Below are positions 26,467 through 37,111 of a stretch of DNA of 64,000 bases, piece after piece; position 1 is the stretch's first letter; each line of letters opens with the position of its first letter. The translations under genes and the position numbers were made by a program. Under the pieces are notes generated by a model, which saw nothing but the letters and a program-made list of their open reading frames with translations, was not told the origin of the DNA and made no database searches. This DNA is from Enterococcus pseudoavium NBRC 100491. Its GTDB lineage: Bacteria; Bacillota; Bacilli; Lactobacillales; Enterococcaceae. Where the stretch lies: NCBI RefSeq assembly GCF_001544295.1, contig NZ_BCQF01000010.1, positions 1-64,000 of the forward strand, given 5' to 3'.

Positions 26467-28269
26467 GTGTTTTCTTTTCGAGAGCGAGCCAAAATGGTTC
26501 AAAAATTGGCGCAGGAAGAGTTTGACCTAGTGATTATCGGGGGCGGGATCACGGGAGCCGGCGTAGCGCTGCAAGCGGCGGCCTCTGGACTTTCTGTGGC
26601 TTTACTTGAAATGCAAGATTTTGCTGAAGGAACGTCCTCCCGTTCGACTAAACTAGTCCACGGGGGTCTTCGCTATCTCAAGACTTTTGATGTTGAGGTA
26701 GTCGCGGAGACAGTAGGGGAACGAGCGATCATTCAAGGAATTGCCCCCCATATTCCGAAAGCGGATCCAATGATTTTGCCGATTTTTGATGAACCCGGAT
26801 CAACCTTCAATCTGTTTTCCGTCAAAGTTGCGATGGATCTATACGATCATTTAGCGGGGATTACCGGCGGCAAGTATGCGAATTATCTGTTGAGTAAAGA
26901 AGAAATCTTAGAGCGGGAACCGCAGTTGGCGTCCGATCATTTATTGGGTGGTGGCGTTTATCTGGATTATCGCAATAATGATGCCCGCTTAGTGATTGAA
27001 AATATCAAGCGAGCGGTGGAAGATGGTGCGGTGGCAGTTAGTCGCATGAAAGTAACCGAAATCAGCCATGATGCCAAAGGTCAAGTAGCGGGTGTAAAAG
27101 CGCAGGATTTATTGACGGAAGAAGCGATCACCATTCGTAGTAAATTGGTGCTTAATGCGGCTGGACCATGGTCAGATTTTGTAAATCAATTGGATGGAAA
27201 AATCAATCATAAACCCAATCTGCGGCCGACAAAAGGCGTACATTTAGTTGTTGCTGGTGAAAAATTAAAGGTGCCACAACCAACGTATTTTGATACAGGT
27301 GAAAATGATGGTCGCATGATTTTTGTGATTCCGCGAGAAGATAAGACCTACTTTGGAACAACGGATACCGATTATCAAGGGGATTATGATCGTCCGACCG
27401 TGGAACAAGAAGATGTCGATTATTTATTGAAAATCGTGAACCGACGCTATCCTGAGGTGCACTTAACGATCGATGATATCGAAGCGGCTTGGGCCGGACT
27501 GCGACCATTGATTGGGAATGCTGGCGGTGATTACAATGGCACGCAAAAAGAAAAAATCAGCGATGAGAATTTTGAAAAAATCATCCAGGCCGCCACGGAT
27601 TACGCTAAGGGCAATCAATCGCGCCCTGAAGTTGAAAAGACAATTACCGAAGCCGCCAAAGAAGAGCCCAAGGACAATCCTTCAGCCGTTTCCCGCGGCA
27701 GTGATTTGAGGATTGCTTCAGATGGTTTATTGGTTTTATCAGGCGGGAAGCTGACGGATTATCGCTTGATGGCTACAGGAGCGATGGAGCGGATCATTGA
27801 TTTATTGGATCGTAAGTATCAGCTGATCGATTCAGCCCACTACCCCGTTTCTGGCGGGGAGCTTGATCCTAAAAATGTCGATGAAGAATTAGCCCAATTT
27901 GCCAAAAAAGGCGAAGCACAAGGGTTAACGCCAGCAGAAGCACGTTTGATCGCCGATCTTTACGGTTCTAATGCAGAAAAAATTTTTGCTTTGCAGGATC
28001 AAGGGGCGTTTGCAGGTCTGACAGTAGCAGAATCGATGTCCTTGCGGTATGCCTTGGAATCAGAAATGACGCTGACGCCCGTCGATTATTTACTACGACG
28101 GACCAATTATATGTTGTTTATCAGTCACCGTTTAATGGAGATCAAAGAGGCGGTGGTTGAAGCAATGGCCAATTATTTCGCTTGGGATGCAGCCACCAAA
28201 GCAAAATACCAAGCAGAATTAGAGCAGCAGATCAACGAAACCCAATTAACGGATTTAAAAAAGCACTAA
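26467..28269 (+). CDS. glpO: Alpha-glycerophosphate oxidase
   Basis: A 600-aa FAD enzyme oxidising glycerol-3-phosphate to DHAP with O2, yielding H2O2. The FAD-binding motif IIGGGITGAGVALQAAASG is at about 20-38, followed by GTSSRSTKLVHGGLRYLK. The roughly 50-residue insertion (about 360-410, Lys/Glu/Asp-rich) separates GlpO of lactic acid bacteria from GlpD dehydrogenases. The GTG at 26467 is preferred: GTGAGGTG lies 7 bp upstream and the protein then starts MFSFRERAK, matching the family; a GTG at 26452 covers the ribosome site. First gene of glpO-glpK-glpF. Confidence 0.95.
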   Translation: MFSFRERAKMVQKLAQEEFDLVIIGGGITGAGVALQAAASGLSVALLEMQDFAEGTSSRSTKLVHGGLRYLKTFDVEVVAETVGERAIIQGIAPHIPKADPMILPIFDEPGSTFNLFSVKVAMDLYDHLAGITGGKYANYLLSKEEILEREPQLASDHLLGGGVYLDYRNNDARLVIENIKRAVEDGAVAVSRMKVTEISHDAKGQVAGVKAQDLLTEEAITIRSKLVLNAAGPWSDFVNQLDGKINHKPNLRPTKGVHLVVAGEKLKVPQPTYFDTGENDGRMIFVIPREDKTYFGTTDTDYQGDYDRPTVEQEDVDYLLKIVNRRYPEVHLTIDDIEAAWAGLRPLIGNAGGDYNGTQKEKISDENFEKIIQAATDYAKGNQSRPEVEKTITEAAKEEPKDNPSAVSRGSDLRIASDGLLVLSGGKLTDYRLMATGAMERIIDLLDRKYQLIDSAHYPVSGGELDPKNVDEELAQFAKKGEAQGLTPAEARLIADLYGSNAEKIFALQDQGAFAGLTVAESMSLRYALESEMTLTPVDYLLRRTNYMLFISHRLMEIKEAVVEAMANYFAWDAATKAKYQAELEQQINETQLTDLKKH

Positions 28270-28283
28270 AATTTATAATATAA

Positions 28284-29801
<1,518 letters not shown>

Positions 29802-29826
29802 AGCTTTACGTTTCACTAACTACTTG

Positions 29827-29867
29827 TTGTGGGGAGGTTCCGCAAGTCCCGTGGAGTGTCCCCACAA
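29827..29867 (+). other. Intercistronic stem-loop between glpK and glpF
   Basis: TTGTGGGGA (29827-29835) pairs with TCCCCACAA (29859-29867). No T-run follows, so mRNA processing, stability or translational control is more likely than termination. Confidence 0.5.
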
Positions 29868-29919
29868 GTAAAGATAAACAGCATTTTATCAGAGCTAAAA
29901 AAATAGGGGGGAAATATCA

Positions 29920-30642
29920 ATGGACACAAGTACGGCGACACAAGTTATTGGAGAAATTATTGGTACGATGATTTTGGTTTTATTAGGTGATGGAGTTGTT
30001 GCAGGTGTTAGCTTACGGAAAAGTAAGGCGGAAGGCGCTGGTTGGATCGCTATCACGATGGGCTGGGGAGCGGCTGTTACCATCGGAGCTTATGCATCCG
30101 GTTATATGTCTTTTGCCCATCTGAATCCGGCAGTCACCATCAGTATGGCGCTGGCGGGAAATATTGGTTGGGATTTAGTAGTTCCCTATATCCTTGGTCA
30201 AATGATCGGAGCGATCATCGGAGCGATCTTGGTTTATATTCAATATTATCCTCATTGGAAAGAAACAAAAGATTCCGCGACAATTTTAGGCGTCTTCGCC
30301 ACTGGCCCAGCGATTCGCAGTCTAGGTGCCAACTTAGTCAGTGAAATTATCGGGACCTTTATGTTGGTATTTGCCTTGTTGACTTTCGGAATGAATAAAT
30401 TCGGTCAAGGCTTGAATCCAATCGCAGTCGGACTTTTGATTTTAGTGATCGGACTGTCACTTGGCGGGACCACTGGCTACGCCATCAATCCTGCGCGAGA
30501 CCTTGGTCCGCGGATCGCGCATGCCTTTTTACCAATTCCTAACAAGGGTGATTCTGACTGGGGATATGCTTGGGTACCGGTTGTAGGCCCTATTATTGGC
30601 GGGATTTTGGCGACTCTATTGTTTATGATTCTACCAATTTAA
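29920..30642 (+). CDS. glpF: Aquaglyceroporin (glycerol facilitator)
   Basis: A 240-aa MIP-family channel with six hydrophobic helices and both half-helix motifs: FAHLNPAVTIS (first NPA) and YAINPARDLGPR (second NPA; the Asp after Arg is typical of glycerol-conducting members). It lies 118 bp after glpK with AGGGGGG before the ATG, and completes glpO-K-F. Confidence 0.95.
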   Translation: MDTSTATQVIGEIIGTMILVLLGDGVVAGVSLRKSKAEGAGWIAITMGWGAAVTIGAYASGYMSFAHLNPAVTISMALAGNIGWDLVVPYILGQMIGAIIGAILVYIQYYPHWKETKDSATILGVFATGPAIRSLGANLVSEIIGTFMLVFALLTFGMNKFGQGLNPIAVGLLILVIGLSLGGTTGYAINPARDLGPRIAHAFLPIPNKGDSDWGYAWVPVVGPIIGGILATLLFMILPI

Positions 30643-30650
30643 ACTGGTTG

Positions 30651-30690
30651 CGGGGGAATAGAATGTTCTATTGCCCTCGTCTGTTTTTCT
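30651..30690 (+). terminator. Terminator after glpF
   Basis: GGGGGAATAGAA (30653-30664 region) pairs imperfectly with TTCTATTGCCCTC, one G-G mismatch, then GTCTGTTTTT. Likely separates glp and dha transcription, perhaps partially. Confidence 0.5.
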
Positions 30691-30749
30691 GCCGATTAGT
30701 TAAAAATTACCTTCGATTCAAATTAGCGTAATAAAAGGAGGAAGTCTAG

Positions 30750-31733
30750 TTGAAAAAAATTATTAATGAACCTAAAAATGTCGTGGAAGAAATGGTCAGC
30801 GGCTTAGTTGCAGCCTATCCCGATTATGTGAAACAAGTTGCAGAAACGTTAGTCGTGGCCCGCACGGATGATTATGAACAAGTTGCCTTAGTCAGCGGCG
30901 GTGGCAGTGGTCACGAACCTGCTCATGCTGGTTTTGTCGGCGATGGGATGCTGAGTGCAGCGGTTTGCGGACAAGTCTTTACTTCACCTACCCCCGACCA
31001 AATTCATGAAGCAATTAAGGCGACCGATAAAGGGAAAGGCACATTGCTGATCGTTAAAAATTATTCCGGCGATGTCATGAATTTTGATATGGCAAAAGAG
31101 CTGGCTGAAATGGATGAGATTGAAGTCGCTTCGGTGTTAGTTGATGATGATATCGCGGTCGAAGACAGCACGTATACGCAAGGCCGTCGCGGGGTTGCCG
31201 GGACGATTCTCGTGCATAAAATTTTAGGTGCCATGGCTCGTGAAGGCAAAAGCGTTTCTGAGTTGGCTAGTTATGGGAAAGAATTAGTCCAAGACATCAA
31301 GACTGTGGGGATTGCCTTATCTGGCGCAACAGTTCCCGAAGTTGGAAAGCCAGGGTTTGTTTTAGCAGAAGATGAAATGGAGTTTGGTGTCGGAATTCAC
31401 GGCGAGCCCGGCTATCGTCGGGAAAAAATCAAACCTTCCCATGAAATCGCTCAAGAGATTATCGGGAAACTGAAAGCGGAGTTCGACTGGCAAGCGGGTG
31501 ATCAATATGGTCTGTTCGTCAACGGGATGGGCGGTACACCATTGATGGAATTATTCATTCTGTTCAATGATGCCAAGCAGATTCTAGCTGAAGACCAGAT
31601 TGAGTTGGCGTTCACTAAAGTCGGTAATTATATGACTTCCTTAGAAATGGCGGGGGCATCGATCACGATGATCAAATTGGATGCCGAACGCAAACGTTTG
31701 CTAAATGAACCAGTCCACACGATTGCTTGGTAA
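30750..31733 (+). CDS. dhaK: PTS-dependent dihydroxyacetone kinase, substrate-binding subunit DhaK
   Basis: A 327-aa DhaK. SGGGSGHEPAHAGFVG (about 50-65) forms the dihydroxyacetone pocket and the covalently binding His is in EFGVGIHGEPGY (about residue 216). The TTG start at 30750 is supported by AAGGAGGA at 30735-30742. With DhaL and DhaM it phosphorylates dihydroxyacetone to DHAP using PEP-derived phosphate. Confidence 0.95.
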   Translation: MKKIINEPKNVVEEMVSGLVAAYPDYVKQVAETLVVARTDDYEQVALVSGGGSGHEPAHAGFVGDGMLSAAVCGQVFTSPTPDQIHEAIKATDKGKGTLLIVKNYSGDVMNFDMAKELAEMDEIEVASVLVDDDIAVEDSTYTQGRRGVAGTILVHKILGAMAREGKSVSELASYGKELVQDIKTVGIALSGATVPEVGKPGFVLAEDEMEFGVGIHGEPGYRREKIKPSHEIAQEIIGKLKAEFDWQAGDQYGLFVNGMGGTPLMELFILFNDAKQILAEDQIELAFTKVGNYMTSLEMAGASITMIKLDAERKRLLNEPVHTIAW

Positions 31734-31809
31734 TTTTTTAGTAAAAAAATAGCAAAATCAATCAACGTAACAAAGTACGGGTGATTTTTTGATGAAAGAG
31801 GCGAAGCGG

Positions 31810-32388
31810 ATGTTTACACCAGAGAATTTACGGAAGACCTTAGAATTATTCAATGAAAAGATCCAAAGTAAAAAAGACTATTTAAGTGAACTGGATACGC
31901 CAATTGGAGATGGCGACCATGGAAATAATATGGCTCGGGGAATGGATGCGGTCATGGCCGCCGATCTTTCCGGTGACTTGCCTGCTATTTTCAAAGCAAC
32001 GGCGATGGCTTTGATCAGCAAAGTGGGCGGGGCTTCGGGGCCCCTTTATGGAACGGCGATGATGGAGATGATGAAGGCCAGTAAAGAAAGTGCCGATCCT
32101 AAAATCTTGCTGACGGCAGCGATTGCCGGAATCAAAAAGCGGGGAAATTCGGAGGTTGGCGAAAAAACTATGCTGGATTTGTGGGTACCTGCCGTAGATA
32201 GTTTAAATAACGGTACGTTGGATTCAGCAAAATTAACAGAATTTGTCGAAAAAACCAAAGACATCAAAGCGACAAAAGGTCGGGCATCCTATGTTGGTGA
32301 ACGCTCCATCGGTCATATCGATCCTGGCGCAATGTCATCGGCGTATCTCTTCGAATCCATGCTTGAGGCAGGTGTTTTTAATGAGTAG
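31810..32388 (+). CDS. dhaL: PTS-dependent dihydroxyacetone kinase, ADP-binding subunit DhaL
   Basis: A 192-aa DhaL with the ADP/Mg site DTPIGDGDHGNNMARG (about residues 30-45), GGASGPLYGTAM and GDRGxG-like GRASYVGERSIGHIDPGA. The ATG at 31810 is preferred over 31792: AAAGAGG is 8 bp upstream and the family start is FTPENL-like. Its stop overlaps the dhaM start by 8 bp. Confidence 0.92.
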   Translation: MFTPENLRKTLELFNEKIQSKKDYLSELDTPIGDGDHGNNMARGMDAVMAADLSGDLPAIFKATAMALISKVGGASGPLYGTAMMEMMKASKESADPKILLTAAIAGIKKRGNSEVGEKTMLDLWVPAVDSLNNGTLDSAKLTEFVEKTKDIKATKGRASYVGERSIGHIDPGAMSSAYLFESMLEAGVFNE

Positions 32389-32749
32389 AGGAGTAGTTTT
32401 AGTTTCCCATACGCAAGAAATTCCAGCAGGCTTGAAACGTTTGATCGGTGAAGTCGCCAAAGATATACCGGTAACGACGGCTGGTGGGTTGGAAGATGGT
32501 GGAATCGGAACATCGATGGAACGGATTTCACAAGCGATTGAAGAAAATCCTGCGACGGAGTTGTTGGCTTTTTATGATTTGGGCAGTGCCAAAATGAATT
32601 TGGAAATGGCGATCGAAATGACTGAGAAAAAGGTCAAACTTTTCGACACGGCCTTTGTAGAGAGTGCCTATACTGCGTGTGCGTTATTAGCAGCGGGCGC
32701 GGAAGAAAGTGAAATCGAAAAACAATTAGCAGAATTAAAAATCAAGTAA
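32381..32749 (+). CDS. dhaM: Dihydroxyacetone kinase phosphotransfer subunit DhaM
   Basis: A 122-aa protein of the EIIA-Man fold, consisting of only the first DhaM domain, as in other Firmicutes. His9 in VLVSHTQEIPAG accepts phosphate from HPr and rephosphorylates ADP on DhaL; the block TTAGGLEDGGIGTS matches the family. ATG 32381 lies inside the end of dhaL (ATGAGTAG overlap). Last gene of dhaKLM. Confidence 0.93.
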   Translation: MSRGVVLVSHTQEIPAGLKRLIGEVAKDIPVTTAGGLEDGGIGTSMERISQAIEENPATELLAFYDLGSAKMNLEMAIEMTEKKVKLFDTAFVESAYTACALLAAGAEESEIEKQLAELKIK

Positions 32750-32762
32750 CTATTTCTAGGAA

Positions 32763-32797
32763 AGAGGGTCTGTTAACGCAGATACCTCTTTTTTTAA
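32763..32797 (+). terminator. Terminator of dhaKLM
   Basis: AGAGGGTCTG (32763-32772) pairs with CAGATACCTCT (32779-32789), with a small bulge, followed by T7. Confidence 0.7.
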
Positions 32798-32899
32798 ATA
32801 ATCCGATTATTTAGAAATTATTTTTTTGTTTTTTTTCAATTAAAAGAAAAACACATTCTATTTTCCCAATATGGTATGATTTTTTTAGGGGGAATGAAG

Positions 32900-34072
32900 A
32901 TGGAAATGATTAAAGAAGAAACTTTACAAGCAGAACTAGTGGCGATTCGTCGTCACTTGCACCAATACCCAGAAGTCGGAATGGATTTGCCGGCAACGAA
33001 AGAATTCGTTTGGGAAAAATTAATCGAGTACGGTTACGAGCCAAGAGAATGCGGCAGCATGGGGATCAGCTGTACGGTTGGTCAAGGGCCACGCGTCTTT
33101 TTATTACGAGGTGATATGGATGCTTTGCCATTAACGGAGGATAATGACTTACCGTTTCGTTCAGAAAATGGCGCCGTACATGCTTGCGGTCACGATATGC
33201 ACACGACCATGCTATTAGGGGCCGCGAAGCTTTTGAAAGAACGCGAAGCAGAGTTAACCGGTGTCGTAAAATTGCTTTTCCAACCGGGGGAAGAAATCTT
33301 GCAAGGGGCAAAGGATTGTTTAGCAGGCGGCATCTTAGAAGATCCTAAAGTTGATGCTGGGGCAATGCTCCACGTTTTTCCATTTGAGGATTTGCCGCTG
33401 AAAAAAATTATTGTAGCGCCGAGTGGTACGTTTATGGCTAGTGCCGATTGGTTTGAGATTAAGATTGAAGGGGTCGGAAGTCATGGTTCGATGCCGGAAG
33501 TTGCGATTGACCCAATCAATGTCGCCACCAAGATTTACGAAGCGTTACAAACGCTGTCTGCCCGCGAGATTAGTTCAGCGGAACGCTTTGTTTTAACGAT
33601 CGGTGAGTTTGTGGGTGGGACACCTGGCTCATCCAATACGATCCCGAATTCGGCTTACATGAAAGGAACTTTGCGGACCGTGAAAGAAGAGGTTCGTCAG
33701 CAAATCAAAAAACGGATGGTCGAGATTTCAGCAGCCATCGGTCAAGCCTTTGGTGCGAAAGTAACCGTTGATTTTACGAATGGTTGCCGTAGCAATGTGG
33801 TTGATCCAGCGGTGACGGAAGCAGTTAAAACCGGATTGGAAACCGTTTTTCCTGACAATCTTTTGCAGCAATCACCGTTAGTCGCGCCAATCATGAATAG
33901 TGAAGACTTTGGCGAGATCAGCCATCGAATCTCTACGACAACGATGTTTATCACTGCTGCCGAAACGGAATTGATGCTACACAATCCAAAAATTGTTTTT
34001 GATGAGTCTATTCTAGCTTTTGGTGCAACGGTCTATGTGGAAGCGGCACTGGCTTATTTAGAAAGTGTTTAG
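32900..34072 (+). CDS. M20-family metallopeptidase/amidohydrolase
   Basis: A 390-aa di-zinc amidohydrolase of the hippurate hydrolase/N-acyl-amino-acid deacylase group. Metal ligands lie in HACGHDMHTTMLLG (about 90-103) and the general-base Glu in PGEEILQGA. The ATG at 32900 is chosen because AGGGGGA lies at 32887-32893, while ATG 32876 sits inside an extended -10 (TGGTATGAT, 32872-32880). Overlap with the following transporter gene suggests that the carrier imports or exports the substrate or product. The substrate cannot be specified. Confidence 0.85.
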   Translation: MEMIKEETLQAELVAIRRHLHQYPEVGMDLPATKEFVWEKLIEYGYEPRECGSMGISCTVGQGPRVFLLRGDMDALPLTEDNDLPFRSENGAVHACGHDMHTTMLLGAAKLLKEREAELTGVVKLLFQPGEEILQGAKDCLAGGILEDPKVDAGAMLHVFPFEDLPLKKIIVAPSGTFMASADWFEIKIEGVGSHGSMPEVAIDPINVATKIYEALQTLSAREISSAERFVLTIGEFVGGTPGSSNTIPNSAYMKGTLRTVKEEVRQQIKKRMVEISAAIGQAFGAKVTVDFTNGCRSNVVDPAVTEAVKTGLETVFPDNLLQQSPLVAPIMNSEDFGEISHRISTTTMFITAAETELMLHNPKIVFDESILAFGATVYVEAALAYLESV

Positions 34073-35282
34073 GAAAATGGGGAAGGGCAAGCTTAATTCT
34101 TCGTTGCTCCTAATATTTTTAGGATATACGTGTGTCTATCTTGACAAGAATGTCATTAGTTTATCGGTGATCCCCATCGCACAGGATTTAGGCATCAATG
34201 CGGGCCAAAAAGGATTGATCTTGAGTGCCTTTTTTCTAGGGTATACACTTTTTCAAATTCCTTTCGGCTTCTTAGGAAATCGTTTAGGCAGTCGAAAGAT
34301 CATGACTTTTGCGGTTTTATTGATCGGTGTCTTGATGATTTGCTTGGGTTTTGGTTTTTCACTGCTGTATTTATTGGTGATCCGGTTTGCGGCCGGCTCG
34401 TTTGGCCATGCGGGTTATCCCTCAGCAGTTAGCGCCTTTGTGACGCAAGAAGTCGCACCTGCTAAAAGGGCTTCCGTTCAGTCTGCAATGATTGCTTCTT
34501 CCGGCTTTGCCGGCATCGTGGGTCCCTTATTAGTCGTGCCCCTACTAACTTTAGTCGGTTGGCAGCTGACGTATTTCTTTTATGGGCTAATCGTTGTGGT
34601 TATTGGCTTGCTGATGCTTAGAGGCATTCCTAAAACGGCCGGGCAACCGCTCGTTAGCGCGAATCAGGCCAATATTTCTTTTGCGGAAGTGCTCAAAGAT
34701 CGAAATGTCTGGATCATGGTGCTGGCGGCTTTTTTCATCAATGCGGCAGCTTATGGGATGACCGGTTGGCTGGCTTCTTACTTGGTGGATGAGTTTCATT
34801 TGACGATGAATAAGATGGCACTTTTAAGTGCCTTGATCGGTTTCGTGATGATGATCAGTGCAATATTTGCCGGATCAATGATCGAACATTATTTCAAAAA
34901 GCATGAAAAGCAGGTGATTTTTGTGGCTGCGATATTCGGCGGGGCGGGAGCTTTGCTATTGGCCCGGAGTCATTCATTGGTTTTGAGTATGCTCTTTTTC
35001 GGTCTAGCCGTTGCGGCTGCGGGAATCGCTTTTGCGACGTTGATGAGTTTACCGGTGAAATTGTTTGATGAACGAGAAGTTTCTACCAAGTATGCCATTA
35101 TCAATGCAGTCGGTGTATCCGGCGGGTTCGGTGCCCCGATGATCATTGGCTGGTTGGTCAATAAGAGTGGGACTTATAACGGCGCCTTTACTTTTATTGC
35201 CCTAGTCTTTGTTTTGGCGGGAACTTTTTCCCTGATTATTCAGACAAACGAACAACAAGAGCTCGGAGAACTGGAACAATAA
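34065..35282 (+). CDS. Major facilitator superfamily transporter (12 TM)
   Basis: A 405-aa MFS carrier with about 12 hydrophobic segments. The loop 2-3 signature FGFLGNRLGSRKIM and the first-helix motif YLDKNVISLSVIPIAQDLGI resemble the anion:cation symporter (glycerol-3-phosphate/hexuronate) branch. The GTG at 34065 overlaps the M20 gene by 8 bp; ATG 34077 is an alternative, but its only AGGAA is too close. Coupling to the M20 enzyme suggests uptake of an acylated amino acid or peptide-like compound. Confidence 0.8.
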   Translation: MFRKMGKGKLNSSLLLIFLGYTCVYLDKNVISLSVIPIAQDLGINAGQKGLILSAFFLGYTLFQIPFGFLGNRLGSRKIMTFAVLLIGVLMICLGFGFSLLYLLVIRFAAGSFGHAGYPSAVSAFVTQEVAPAKRASVQSAMIASSGFAGIVGPLLVVPLLTLVGWQLTYFFYGLIVVVIGLLMLRGIPKTAGQPLVSANQANISFAEVLKDRNVWIMVLAAFFINAAAYGMTGWLASYLVDEFHLTMNKMALLSALIGFVMMISAIFAGSMIEHYFKKHEKQVIFVAAIFGGAGALLLARSHSLVLSMLFFGLAVAAAGIAFATLMSLPVKLFDEREVSTKYAIINAVGVSGGFGAPMIIGWLVNKSGTYNGAFTFIALVFVLAGTFSLIIQTNEQQELGELEQ

Positions 35283-35333
35283 AAGTTAGGTATTGGCAAG
35301 AATCGATCATTAAAAAATTTCGGATACAAAGAA

Positions 35334-35366
35334 AGCCGACCATTCATTTTGATGGTCGGTTTTTTT
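35334..35366 (+). terminator. Terminator of the M20-MFS operon
   Basis: CCGACCAT (35336-35343) pairs with ATGGTCGG (35352-35359), followed by T8. Confidence 0.85.
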
Positions 35367-35476
35367 GGGGCGAACAATCATGGATGCGTTTATCAAGGTA
35401 CTTTGTACAGTTTACTTCAGAATGTGGCCTTTTGCATGGGTCAAATTCTAAAATTTTGGAAACCGCTTTTTCATCA

Positions 35477-35494
35477 ACCACTATATATAGTGGT
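35477..35494. promoter_or_regulatory. Perfect 18-bp palindrome resembling an NrdR box
   Basis: ACCACTATATATAGTGGT is a perfect dyad. Its core CTATATATAG fits the NrdR consensus acaCwAtATaTwGtgt. It lies 140 bp before the deoxynucleoside kinase start. NrdR boxes often come in pairs; a convincing second copy is not visible. TATGAT at 35560-35565 may be the -10 of the kinase gene. Confidence 0.55.
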
Positions 35495-35616
35495 CTAATT
35501 CTGCATATCACTAAAATGATACAAAATCTAGACTTTACTTCAAAAAAAATTAGGAGTAGTATGATCAAGGATTTGAAAGAAAAAATTTAGTTTTGTAAGA
35601 AGGGACGGATGAAACG

Positions 35617-36312
35617 ATGTTATTAATCGCTGGCACGATCGGTGCAGGGAAGAGCAGTTTGACGGATATGTTATCACAAGAAATGAACTCAAAACCATTT
35701 TATGAAAATGTAGATGACAATGAAGTGCTGCCGTTGTTTTACTCGAATCCAGAAAAATATACGTTTTTGCTGCAAGTATTCTTTTTAAATAAACGTTTTT
35801 TAGCCATGAAGGATGCATTGAAGCAAGCCGACAATGTCTTAGACCGGACGATTTACGAGGATAGTCTGCTGTTTCATTTAAATGCAGATTTAGGTCGCGT
35901 CAGTCAGGCTGAGGTACTGCAATATGATAATTTATTGAACACGATGTTGAAGGAATTAGAGCAGGTCGTACCCCAGAAGCGCCCAGATCTATTGGTGTAT
36001 ATCAAAGTTTCCTTTGACGTAATGTTGGAACGGATCGAAAAACGCGGCCGGGAGTATGAACAAATTGCCACGAATCCAGAATTGTATGAGTACTATCGCC
36101 AAGTCAATCAGCGCTATCAACAATGGTATGAAAATTTTGATATTTGTCCGAAGATCCAAATTGATGGCGACCAATATGATTTTGTGGCCGATCCCCAAGC
36201 CTCAGCGGCGGTGATCCAGCAAATCAAGCTGGAGACGGCTAAATTGAATCAGTTGGCATTAAAACCGGCGAACTACTATTCAGCTGGAAAGATTGAAAAA
36301 GGAATTTTTTAA
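35617..36312 (+). CDS. Deoxynucleoside kinase (deoxyadenosine/deoxyguanosine kinase family)
   Basis: A 231-aa dNK. The P-loop IAGTIGAGKSSLTD is at residues 4-17, the substrate Glu/Arg block LDRTIYEDSLLF at about 75-86, and the LID region RIEKRGREYEQ at about 134-144. It salvages deoxynucleosides to dNMPs. ATG 35617 follows AAGAAGGGA. The pnuC-like transporter follows 55 bp later; together they suggest nucleoside import and trapping. Confidence 0.9.
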   Translation: MLLIAGTIGAGKSSLTDMLSQEMNSKPFYENVDDNEVLPLFYSNPEKYTFLLQVFFLNKRFLAMKDALKQADNVLDRTIYEDSLLFHLNADLGRVSQAEVLQYDNLLNTMLKELEQVVPQKRPDLLVYIKVSFDVMLERIEKRGREYEQIATNPELYEYYRQVNQRYQQWYENFDICPKIQIDGDQYDFVADPQASAAVIQQIKLETAKLNQLALKPANYYSAGKIEKGIF

Positions 36313-36367
36313 TCTTTCCTTTTTTCAAGATAAAAAAAGAACGACTGTTTTATAGAAGGAGCCAATT

Positions 36368-37111
36368 ATGTTAAATTATTTCAAGTTTTTATTGCACCAA
36401 TTAAAAGGTTGGCCGCAACAAAATTATTATTTATTTTTCTTTAGTCTCGGCTGTCAGCTTATGACGTTGGTCAATCAGCCCCTCACGTTATTGACAGTGA
36501 TCACCTTTAGCGGAACGACTTTAGGTGTCCTGTGCATTTTATCCATCAACGCTGCGAAATCGGTCAATGGGATTTTAGGTATTATTTCGGCCATCTGCTT
36601 TATTTATGTCGGCTTTTCAGCCAAAAATTATTTAAGTATCGGTGAGCAAATCGCATATATGCTTACCTTGGATATTCCCGTATTGTTGAGTAAAGAATGG
36701 AATCATAACATGGCCTCAAAAATCCGTCAGTTTAAAGGGAAAACCTGGATCGTGGCGATTGTCAGCACTGTCTTGGTTTATTTTGTTTCGGGTTATTTGA
36801 TGCAACGCTTTACCGATGATCCGCGTCCGTGGATCGATGCGATCGCTTTTTCAATCAGTTTAAGCGCCGGGATCATTAGTTTTTTACGGTACAACAATCA
36901 ATATTTCTGGTGGCTGGCTTCAGGGTTGGCGCAAATGGTTTTGTGGTATGTCTCTTTCATCCATGGATCCGCCAGCTTGGCGATGTTTGTCAACAGCTCG
37001 GTCTATTTGATCAACGATGTCATCGCCTTCACCGTCTCTCCTTGGTACAATCAAAAAACACGGGCGAGAATGCAGCAAGTGGAAGAAGAATATTATCATT
37101 TGAGTCATTGA
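36368..37111 (+). CDS. pnuC: PnuC-family transporter
   Basis: A 247-aa membrane protein with about seven hydrophobic segments. The Trp/Gln-rich pairs typical of PnuC (NQYFWWLASGLAQMVLWY near residue 180) and the loop SVNGILGIISAICFIYVG are present. PnuC carriers take up nicotinamide riboside by facilitated diffusion with intracellular phosphorylation; relatives move other nucleoside-like vitamins. Adjacency to a deoxynucleoside kinase leaves a (deoxy)nucleoside substrate open. AGAAGGAG precedes the ATG. Confidence 0.82.
   Translation: MLNYFKFLLHQLKGWPQQNYYLFFFSLGCQLMTLVNQPLTLLTVITFSGTTLGVLCILSINAAKSVNGILGIISAICFIYVGFSAKNYLSIGEQIAYMLTLDIPVLLSKEWNHNMASKIRQFKGKTWIVAIVSTVLVYFVSGYLMQRFTDDPRPWIDAIAFSISLSAGIISFLRYNNQYFWWLASGLAQMVLWYVSFIHGSASLAMFVNSSVYLINDVIAFTVSPWYNQKTRARMQQVEEEYYHLSH

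Noticed and set aside
32243-32380. 46-codon N-terminal extension of DhaM
   Set aside because: It lies wholly within dhaL in another frame; the phospho-His domain starts at ATG 32381 with normal family length.
35384-35590. 68-codon open frame between the MFS and kinase genes
   Set aside because: It spans the NrdR-like palindrome and the probable kinase promoter, lacks a ribosome site at its start and shows no protein-like composition.
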